Shown here: positions 7,115 through 11,277 of the stretch, one piece after another
Layout: every line of letters starts with the position of its first letter
Numbering within the stretch: the stretch's first letter is position 1
Assembly: GCA_038078215.1 (NCBI GenBank)
Contig: JBBUED010000041.1
Coordinates: 1-11,277 of the forward strand
Direction of reading: 5' to 3'
Origin: GWA1-40-21 sp038078215
Lineage (GTDB): Bacteria > Patescibacteriota > Minisyncoccia > Phycocordibacterales > GWA1-40-21
Length of the DNA stretch: 11,277 bases
Notes under the pieces: model-generated
Told to the model about the DNA's origin: nothing
What the model saw: only the letters and a program-made list of their open reading frames with translations
The model's database searches: none
Translations under genes and position numbers: made by a program

Positions 7115-7135
7115 CAAAAAGCCCTAAATAGGGCT
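7115..7135 (-). terminator. Intrinsic terminator of the exonuclease-like gene
   Basis: On the minus strand AGCCCT, loop ATTT, AGGGCT, then TTTTTG: a perfect 6-bp stem (7120-7135) with a U-run, 27 nt after the stop of the exonuclease-like gene. On the plus strand no T-run follows, so it acts leftward only. Confidence 0.75.
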
Positions 7136-7161
7136 ATAAATATGGTTTAAATAGGACAACA

Positions 7162-7746
7162 TTACCAAGGAATAGGATAGTCTTGAAACTCCTCAACTAA
7201 AAACTTGCCGTAAAACAGCCTTGAGAGCGCTTCCGACGCCACTTTCGCCCCGTTCAGAGCGTTGTGCGGACGCGGTTCGGTCGGAATTCCCACATATTTC
7301 ATTATTTTATCGGAGTTGAGATCCGATCTTTTGTTGGCAACGGGCGGAGTTATTCCCTTTTTGACCATATGGAACCAGCAAGCGGTGTGAAGGTCAATCG
7401 TCCGATAAGCGAGAGGCCAATTCAAATGGTATCTTTCCGCCGCTTTATGAATCGCGTCTCTATCAAAAGATGGATTTTGTCCCGCGATGGTGTGCTCGCT
7501 CAATGGCAGAACCCAAGCCAAAAAAGATTTCACCAAGGATTCTTCCGTCTGCTTATTTTTGTCGGTAATCTCTTCCCTGCTGAATCCGTTGACCGCGAGC
7601 GCCTCGTCCATAATATGCGCTCCGTCCCAAATGCGACATTCACCGTAAAACTGATTCTTGGGATTCAAAAAATCAATCGCCCCTATGGACAGGACGGAGT
7701 GTTTTGCCGGCTCCACTCCCGAAGATTCAATGTCTACGATTATCAT
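7162..7746 (-). CDS. DEDDh-family 3'-5' exonuclease-like protein (DnaQ/RNase T fold)
   Basis: This 194-residue protein has the outline of a DnaQ-like exonuclease that removes nucleotides from DNA or RNA 3' ends. The ExoI motif is VDIESSG (4-10) with D5 and E7. ExoII is GQNPSFDRD (89-97) with D95. ExoIII begins at H161 in PHNALNGAKVASEA (160-173), but the usual HxAxxD is HNALNG, so the fourth acidic ligand is Gly166. Activity may therefore be reduced, use another ligand, or be lost. Whether this is typical of the subfamily cannot be settled here. The start at 7746 is supported by an extended -10 element 6 nt upstream. It appears to be a single-gene unit with its own terminator. Substrate and pathway are unknown. 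Confidence 0.8.
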   Translation of the reverse strand: MIIVDIESSGVEPAKHSVLSIGAIDFLNPKNQFYGECRIWDGAHIMDEALAVNGFSREEITDKNKQTEESLVKSFLAWVLPLSEHTIAGQNPSFDRDAIHKAAERYHLNWPLAYRTIDLHTACWFHMVKKGITPPVANKRSDLNSDKIMKYVGIPTEPRPHNALNGAKVASEALSRLFYGKFLVEEFQDYPIPW

Positions 7747-7752
7747 AAGAAT

Positions 7753-7761
7753 ATTGTACCA
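7753..7761 (-). promoter_or_regulatory. Extended -10 promoter of the exonuclease-like gene
   Basis: On the minus strand TGG-TACAAT lies 6 nt before the ATG at 7746. This is the TGn extended -10 form, and the spacing places the transcription start at or next to the start codon, implying a leaderless mRNA. The -35 region overlaps the arm of the large inverted repeat 7762-7863. Confidence 0.55.
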
Positions 7762-7863
7762 TGAGTTACGAAACGCGAAAATTCAGGTTCTTGGGTCGCA
7801 AAAACTATTTTCTCAAGGTTTTTTTGCTCAATAGACCGGAAATTTTTTGCGTTTCGCAATTCA
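7762..7863. repeat. 102-nt imperfect palindrome with nested stem
   Basis: Arms 7762-7781 and 7844-7863 pair over about 20 positions, with one mismatch and two G-T pairs. The core is a perfect 8-bp match, CGAAACGC (7769-7776) with GCGTTTCG (7849-7856). Inside, GGTC (7794-7797) can pair with GACC (7834-7837), and GCAAAAAC (7798-7805) with GTTTTTTTGC (7818-7827). It lies between two minus-strand genes and abuts the exonuclease promoter. It could be a structured RNA, a 3' end, a cruciform or a decayed mobile repeat. Confidence 0.5.
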
Positions 7864-7899
7864 AGATAACAGGAGAATGATAAATAAAATTATTCTTAG

Positions 7900-7930
7900 C
7901 CAATTTTTGGAAGTCTCGCTTCCAAATTGG
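7900..7930 (-). terminator. Hairpin immediately after the stop of the Ada-like gene
   Basis: On the minus strand, directly after the TAA, CCAATTTGGAAG pairs with CTTCCAAAAATTGG around the loop CGAGA; the second arm carries two extra bases as a bulge. A solid T-run is missing, so it may be a weak terminator or a 3'-end stabiliser. Confidence 0.4.
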
Positions 7931-8362
7931 TTATTTGAGGCCGGCGCAGTTTGCGGCCGGGACAAATCCGGCTTTTCGGGCTTCCTCTTCGGAAGCAAAC
8001 CAAATTTTATTTTCTTCTTTGATTCTTGAAACTCCTCCGCACCACGGGAAATAGTATCTTGTTCCCGATTTTGACGCGACAAAATTTTTCAACTTGGTAG
8101 TCGGAGTACCAAGTGAGACAACCGACTTGGCGGATAAACCACCAAGTGGAGGCAAAGACGAATCTCTTTCAATCAAAATGGGCGTCTTCTTCCCTTCCAG
8201 CGAGGACAATCGTCCAAGTCCAAATCCGGCGAATGCCACGAAAATAATCACAATTGCGGTGAAAAAGTCGGCGTGGAATGCCTTCTCTGCCTTATGTTTG
8301 AAGGTAAAAGCCGAATTTCCGCCCCAGACCTTGATTTTTGAAAACAAATCTTTTATACTCAT
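7931..8362 (-). CDS. Single-pass membrane protein with Ada-like C-terminal module
   Basis: Function unknown. The 143 residues begin with a basic cytosolic part (1-30), then one membrane helix (about 32-51), a low-complexity linker (about 55-92), and a C-terminal module (93-143) recalling the metal-binding domain of Ada: NFVASKSGTRYYFPWCGGV, a basic helix, then IWFASEEEARKAGFVPAANC. Only two cysteines (C108, C139) remain where Ada's zinc site has four. The module may therefore be a structural relative, perhaps with a disulfide if outside the membrane. The linker residues LGTPTTKL are encoded by a copy of a palindromic repeat also found between dnaK and dnaJ. Start at 8362 is supported by TGT-TATAAT 6 nt upstream. 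A longer antisense frame was judged a shadow. Confidence 0.7.
   Translation of the reverse strand: MSIKDLFSKIKVWGGNSAFTFKHKAEKAFHADFFTAIVIIFVAFAGFGLGRLSSLEGKKTPILIERDSSLPPLGGLSAKSVVSLGTPTTKLKNFVASKSGTRYYFPWCGGVSRIKEENKIWFASEEEARKAGFVPAANCAGLK
8090..8114. repeat. Palindromic repeat copy inside a coding sequence
   Basis: ACTTGGTA (8092-8099), 7-nt spacer GTCGGAG, TACCAAGT (8107-8114) is a perfect 8-bp inverted repeat. Positions 8090-8112 are identical over 23 nt to 10578-10600 in the dnaK-dnaJ gap. On the gene strand it is read in frame as LGTPTTKL. Related half-sites follow at about 8124-8130 (ACTTGG) and 8143-8150 (CCAAGTGG). Confidence 0.8.
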
Positions 8363-8368
8363 TGAGTT

Positions 8369-8377
8369 ATTATAACA
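8369..8377 (-). promoter_or_regulatory. Extended -10 promoter of the Ada-like membrane protein gene
   Basis: On the minus strand TGT-TATAAT, a perfect extended -10, ends 6 nt before the ATG at 8362. This again suggests a transcript starting at the start codon. No clear -35 is present, as is common for extended -10 promoters. Confidence 0.6.
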
Positions 8378-8432
8378 AACAATATTAGTTATATAGATTA
8401 TAAATTAAAGCATTTTCTGAATATTTTCAGTT

Positions 8433-8461
8433 TTGACTTTATAAACTTTATACTTTTAACT
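8433..8461 (+). promoter_or_regulatory. Candidate rpmA promoter
   Basis: TTGACT (8433-8438) is followed after 17 nt by TTAACT (8456-8461), 7 nt before the rpmA ATG. An alternative -10, TATACT (8449-8454), is closer to consensus but lacks a matching -35. Either choice leaves a leader of only a few nucleotides. Confidence 0.4.
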
Positions 8462-8468
8462 TAGAAAT

Positions 8469-8741
8469 ATGGCAACAAAAAAAGCGGCAGGCGTATCAAA
8501 AAACGGCAGAGATTCCAATCCGAGATACCTCGGAATAAAGCTCTACTCTGGAGAAACGGCTAAAGTCGGTTCTGTTTTGGTACGCCAAAAAGGGCGAAAT
8601 GTCATTGCGGGACAAAATGTCGGCGTCGGCAAAGACCACACTCTTTTCGCTCTCAAAGACGGCAAAGTTGAATACGGCCACAAAAGAAAAGGAAACTACG
8701 ACTCATCTTGGACAGTGAGGAAGATTGTGAGCGTTGTGTAA
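8469..8741 (+). CDS. rpmA: Large ribosomal subunit protein L27 (bL27)
   Basis: Ribosomal protein whose N-terminal tail reaches toward the peptidyl transferase centre. The 90 residues match the family length and start: MATKKAAGVSKNGRDSNPRYLGIK (1-24; canonical form MAHKKAGGSTRNGRDS), then SGETAKVGSVLVRQKG (27-42) and GQNVGVGKDHTLFALKDGKV (48-67). There is no N-terminal extension of the kind cleaved by Prp in Firmicutes. The usual partner rplU (L21) is not next to it: rpmA stands alone between a divergent minus-strand gene and rplI. No Shine-Dalgarno sequence precedes the ATG. It ends before a shared bidirectional terminator. Confidence 0.97.
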   Translation: MATKKAAGVSKNGRDSNPRYLGIKLYSGETAKVGSVLVRQKGRNVIAGQNVGVGKDHTLFALKDGKVEYGHKRKGNYDSSWTVRKIVSVV

Positions 8742-8766
8742 AGATAAGTTTTAAAACAAGCAGTTT

Positions 8767-8805
8767 AAAACCCTCAATTCCGCGAGTGGCGAAATTGAGG
8801 GTTTT
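8767..8805. terminator. Bidirectional terminator between rpmA and rplI
   Basis: Thirteen perfect base pairs (8767-8779 with 8793-8805: AAAACCCTCAATT against AATTGAGGGTTTT), one C-A mismatch, then three more pairs around the loop GAGTG. A/T4 tracts on both sides suit the convergent genes. The T-runs are short, but the long GC-containing stem should compensate. Confidence 0.8.
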
Positions 8806-8851
8806 GATCATTAACATCAGTAGAAGTAGATTCAAGATAAAATTCTGCGAG

Positions 8852-8877
8852 GTCTAATTTGTTCATCAAAATTAGAC
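8852..8877. repeat. Inverted repeat overlapping the rplI stop
   Basis: GTCTAATTT (8852-8860) and AAATTAGAC (8869-8877) form a perfect 9-bp stem with an 8-nt loop, and the rplI stop codon lies in the right arm. No T-run follows on the minus strand, so it is more likely a 3'-end stabiliser than a terminator. Confidence 0.45.
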
Positions 8878-9315
8878 AGCTTTAATAACAAGTTTGAATT
8901 TTATTGTCTTATCGGCAACTTTGACTGTAATCTCGTGTTCGCCCACTTCTTTGATGGGTTTTTCAAGAATTAGAAATTCGGATAGCATATCAATTCTGGT
9001 TTGCTTTTTTATTTCCGGAATAATTTGCTCTTTGTGAATTCCCGCGAAAAGATGACCTTTCTCATTGGCTTTTTCCGTCATTTCAATTTTAGCGCCATCC
9101 AATTCCTTCAAGTTCATTATCAAAAGGTCTTCCTGGATTTTGCGGTGTTCCAAATCAGTTCTCTTTTTTATATCAACTTCCCTCACATTTTTATCCGTCG
9201 CGTGGACTGCCAACCCTTGAGGTATGAGCAAGTTCAAAGCGTAGCCGTCTTTGGCTTCTTTAATGTCGTATTTCCTGCCTAAACCTTTAACATCTTTCAA
9301 AAGTATTATTTTCAT
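8872..9315 (-). CDS. rplI: Large ribosomal subunit protein L9 (bL9)
   Basis: L9 binds 23S rRNA near the L1 stalk and helps reading-frame fidelity. The 147 residues match the family. The N-terminal RNA-binding domain contains MKIILLKDVKGLGRKYDIKE (1-20) and KDGYALNLLIPQGLA (22-36, canonical KDGYARNFLIPKGLA). A long charged helix links to a C-terminal domain with HEITVKV (126-132). Some CPR lineages are reported to lack L9, so its presence narrows placement. The 51-nt gap after dnaJ contains a good promoter, so rplI probably has its own transcription start besides any read-through from dnaJ. Confidence 0.96.
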   Translation of the reverse strand: MKIILLKDVKGLGRKYDIKEAKDGYALNLLIPQGLAVHATDKNVREVDIKKRTDLEHRKIQEDLLIMNLKELDGAKIEMTEKANEKGHLFAGIHKEQIIPEIKKQTRIDMLSEFLILEKPIKEVGEHEITVKVADKTIKFKLVIKAV

Positions 9316-9321
9316 AACCGC

Positions 9322-9350
9322 ATATTATCATAACTTAAATTGTAATTCAA
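9322..9350 (-). promoter_or_regulatory. rplI promoter
   Basis: On the minus strand TTGAAT (9350-9345), 17-nt spacer, TAATAT (9327-9322), with TGA directly before the hexamer as an extended -10. Six nt (GCGGTT) then separate it from the ATG. This is the best complete promoter in the window and predicts a leaderless rplI mRNA. Confidence 0.6.
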
Positions 9351-9366
9351 TTTGCAAAATCGATCG

Positions 9367-10464
9367 TTATATACCTTCTTTTTTAAGCTCCTCTACGATT
9401 TTTTTGGCATTTTTAGAGAGTTTGACCGGAATTTGGATATTTACTTTTATCATAATGTCGCCTCGGCTATTTCTTCCTGTCGGCACGCCTTTGCCGCGAA
9501 CTCTTAGGGTTTCGCCATGCGACACTCCTTCGGGAATTTTTAATATTAGGTCGCCGTCAAGCGTTTTTATGGTGGTTTCTCCTCCTAAAATAGCTTGAGT
9601 AAGTTTAACATTCAAATCCATCAGAAGATTACTTCCCTCTTTTCTAAAAATCGGGTGTTTCGCTACGTGAAGTTTGATGTAAAGATCGCCAGCTATGCCG
9701 CCCCGAACCGCTTCCCCCGCTCCGCCAAGGCGCACCATCTCGCCATTATCAACTCCGGCCGGAATTTTCACGACAATTTCTTCCTCGCTTCTCGCCACAC
9801 CGGCACCTTTGCATTTATGGCATTTGTCGCGGGGAATCCTGCCAGCGCCATGGCAATTGGCGCACTCTTTTTGCGTGCTGAATGTTCCAAAGATTGAGCG
9901 TCTGGTTTCGTGAATTTTGCCTTTGCCGTTGCATATGTCGCAGGTTATAGTCTCTGAACCGATTTTTGCCCCGCTGCCTTTGCACTCGCCGCAAACAGAT
10001 GTCTTTGTTATGAGAATTTTTCTCTCCGCGCCGAAGACAGATTCCGAAAATGAAATCGCCAAGTCAATTGAAATGTCTCTGCCTCTTTTAGTTCTTTCTC
10101 TTCTGCCTCCGCCAAAAAGGTCGCCGAAAATATCGCCAAGGTCGAAATCCTGAAAACCGCCTTGCCCCGCCTGTCCGGCAAAATCCGAGAAATCAAAATC
10201 GCCGAAACCTCCGCCTTGATTAAACCCTCCTCCTTGATGCCCCGCGCCTCCTCCACTCCAACCCTTTCCATAAGCGTCGTATTCGGCCCTTTTCTTCTCA
10301 TCGGACAATATGCTGTAAGCTTCGCTCGCTTCTTTAAATTTACCGGCATCTCCTCCTCCTTTATCGGGATGATACTTATGCGCCAGCTTGCGGAAAGCCT
10401 TTTTTATCTCTTCTTGATTGGCGCTCTTCCCAATCCCCAAAATTTCGTAGTAATCTTTTTTCAT
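9367..10464 (-). CDS. dnaJ: Chaperone DnaJ (Hsp40, type I)
   Basis: Co-chaperone that delivers unfolded proteins to DnaK and stimulates its ATPase. Domains in order: J domain 1-66 with HPD at 32-34; Gly/Phe-rich region about 69-120; zinc-binding domain with four CxxCxGxG repeats (C158/C161, C175/C178, C201/C204, C215/C218), all cysteines intact; C-terminal substrate-binding domains from about 229, including the GDLYIKLHV-type strand and LKIPEGVSHGETLRV. The 365-residue length is typical. The ATG at 10464 gives the standard MKKDYYEILG start. It lies 157 nt after the dnaK stop on the same strand, with a long palindromic repeat in the gap. A possible -10, TAGAAT, lies 9 nt upstream of the ATG. 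No CIRCE operator is visible. GrpE and HrcA are not in the window. Confidence 0.97.
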   Translation of the reverse strand: MKKDYYEILGIGKSANQEEIKKAFRKLAHKYHPDKGGGDAGKFKEASEAYSILSDEKKRAEYDAYGKGWSGGGAGHQGGGFNQGGGFGDFDFSDFAGQAGQGGFQDFDLGDIFGDLFGGGRRERTKRGRDISIDLAISFSESVFGAERKILITKTSVCGECKGSGAKIGSETITCDICNGKGKIHETRRSIFGTFSTQKECANCHGAGRIPRDKCHKCKGAGVARSEEEIVVKIPAGVDNGEMVRLGGAGEAVRGGIAGDLYIKLHVAKHPIFRKEGSNLLMDLNVKLTQAILGGETTIKTLDGDLILKIPEGVSHGETLRVRGKGVPTGRNSRGDIMIKVNIQIPVKLSKNAKKIVEELKKEGI

Positions 10465-10621
10465 AATGGTTTTATTCTATACAAAACTTTTGAACAATGA
10501 AAGCTGTACCAAGTAATTCTGCTCCAAGCGCGCGGAAGTCATTCTTTACCGCAGGATTTGGTACTCCGACTACCAAGCAACTTGGTAGTCGGAGTACCAA
10601 TAAGAGTACCAGTAAGTCTCG
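10465..10621. other. dnaK-dnaJ intergenic region rich in TACCAAG-type repeats
   Basis: The 157-nt gap has no coding sequence. It contains the 20-bp palindrome (10558-10600), a half-site TACCAAGT (10507-10514), a weaker CTCCAAG (10522 region), and GAGTACCAGTAAG (10604-10616), which resembles the arm sequence. The gap seems to be built largely from copies or remnants of one repeat. Confidence 0.6.
10558..10600. repeat. Perfect 20-bp palindromic repeat with 3-nt loop
   Basis: Left arm TTGGTACTCCGACTACCAAG (10558-10577), loop CAA, right arm 10581-10600 as its exact reverse complement. Each arm is itself nearly palindromic (CTTGGTA...TACCAA). No T-run follows on either strand, so it is not a normal terminator. 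The loop plus right arm (23 nt) recurs exactly at 8090-8112. It resembles REP/ERIC-type or palindromic mobile repeats. Confidence 0.9.
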
Positions 10622-11277
10622 CTACGCTTTCGGTTGTTCTCCTTCACCTCCCTCTCTAAATTCGGCGTCTTTCGCGTTGTCTGTTTTTTTGCCTTCTCCT
10701 GCTCCGGCGTCGCTTTGCGTTTGGCTTTGCTGTTGATTTTTAGCCATCGCCTCGCCTATTTTTTGTATTGAAGATGACAGTTCTTCCGTAGCTTTTTTCA
10801 GAGTATCAATTGATGTTTCGCCTTTGGCTTTATTGACTTCAGTGATTTTATCTTCAATTTCTTTTACCAAATCGGCTGGCAATTTTTCTTTGCTGTCTTT
10901 AAGCGACTTTTCGGCGGTGTAGACCATTTGCTCCGCGGTATTTCTTATATCAACTTCTTCTCTTTTTTTCTTGTCTTCATCGCTGTGCATTTCAGCGTCT
11001 TTAGTCATCTTTTCAATATCTTCTTTGGATAATCCTGAACGCGCCTCAATCCTGATAGACTGCTCTTTGCCGCTTGTCTTCTCTTTGGCTTTCACATTCA
11101 GTATGCCGTTCGCGTCCACATCAAAGGTGACTTCAACTTGAGGCATTCCGCGAGGAGCTGGCGGGACTCCTTCAAGCATAAATCTGCCGAGACTTTTATT
11201 GTCTTTTGCCATTGACCTTTCCCCTTGAACGATATTTATTTCAACTGAAGTCTGATTGTCGGCGGCGGTTGAGAAAA
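10622..11277 (-). CDS. dnaK: Chaperone DnaK (Hsp70), C-terminal part, cut by the window edge
   Basis: ATP-driven chaperone; only the C-terminal ~217 residues are here and the frame is open to the window end. The visible part begins FSTAADNQTSVEINIVQGER, well inside the substrate-binding domain, and continues with LGRFMLEGVPPAPRGMPQVEVTFDVDANGI, the classic Hsp70 beta-sandwich signature. The helical lid follows, then a disordered Gln/Gly/Glu-rich tail containing the DAEF motif seen at bacterial DnaK C-termini. The internal Met at 11212 is not the true start. The stop is TAG. The ATPase domain lies outside. dnaJ is next downstream, the usual order. Confidence 0.97.
   Translation of the reverse strand, partial: FSTAADNQTSVEINIVQGERSMAKDNKSLGRFMLEGVPPAPRGMPQVEVTFDVDANGILNVKAKEKTSGKEQSIRIEARSGLSKEDIEKMTKDAEMHSDEDKKKREEVDIRNTAEQMVYTAEKSLKDSKEKLPADLVKEIEDKITEVNKAKGETSIDTLKKATEELSSSIQKIGEAMAKNQQQSQTQSDAGAGEGKKTDNAKDAEFREGGEGEQPKA

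Noticed and set aside
7847..8029. Plus-strand frame with AGGAG before ATG 7877
   Set aside because: It is antisense to the Ada-like gene and its sequence mirrors that coding strand; the purine stretch is probably chance.
9917..10153. Plus-strand frames across dnaJ
   Set aside because: They are shadows of the dnaJ coding strand, driven by its Cys/Gly-rich codons.
10558..10600. Palindrome as an ordinary dnaK terminator
   Set aside because: Neither strand has a T-run after the stem, and part of the sequence recurs inside a gene.
10465..10621. CIRCE heat-shock operator before dnaJ
   Set aside because: No TTAGCACTC-N9-GAGTGCTAA-like pair is present; the inverted repeat there has an unrelated sequence.
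10500..10621. CRISPR array from repeated TACCAAG units
   Set aside because: Units are short, differ in orientation and spacing, and no regular spacers exist.

Overview
The window reads as a piece of a small, AT-leaning bacterial chromosome, most likely from a Candidate Phyla Radiation (Patescibacteria) organism, probably of the Parcubacteria. This is an inference from the protein families: a divergent MraY/FtsW/MurG set, a cysteine-free GluRS, a coiled-coil M23 peptidase with a cysteine-bearing insertion, a very small SLT-type muramidase-like protein, and a one-helix membrane protein with an Ada-like C-terminal module. Start sites lack Shine-Dalgarno sequences. TGA works as a stop (murG and gltX both end in TGA, with the next ATG overlapping), so code 25 of Gracilibacteria/Absconditabacteria does not apply.

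Layout. Positions 2-5992 (+) hold a tight cell-wall operon: mraY, ftsW, murG, gltX and an M23 peptidase. gltX and the peptidase gene each begin inside the previous stop codon (ATGA overlaps). A one-helix small protein (6018-6254) follows, apparently from its own promoter. Positions 6255-6494 have no convincing protein gene, but hold an 18-bp palindrome with TATAAT on both strands, a possible ~95-nt small RNA and a strong bidirectional terminator. Three minus-strand genes follow: an SLT-like protein (6495-6974), a DEDDh-family exonuclease-like protein (7162-7746) and the Ada-like membrane protein (7931-8362). rpmA (8469-8741, +) then converges on rplI (8872-9315, -) across a shared terminator. 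The right end is the chaperone pair dnaJ (9367-10464, -) and the C-terminal part of dnaK (10622 to the window edge, -).

How the genes work together. MraY and MurG make lipid I and lipid II at the inner membrane face, and FtsW polymerises lipid II at the septum. The exported M23 peptidase and the SLT-like protein probably trim or remodel the wall. gltX, rpmA and rplI serve translation. DnaK and DnaJ form the Hsp70 system.

Most of this is housekeeping and I see no defence island, CRISPR array or transposase. The most unusual items are: (i) a perfect 20-bp palindromic repeat between dnaK and dnaJ, 23 nt of which recur exactly and in frame inside the linker of the Ada-like membrane protein; (ii) extended -10 promoters 6-8 nt upstream of ATG in four genes, suggesting leaderless mRNAs; (iii) catalytic-residue changes in MraY (Asp to Glu) and in the exonuclease (fourth acidic residue to Gly); (iv) a candidate small RNA at about 6375-6471.
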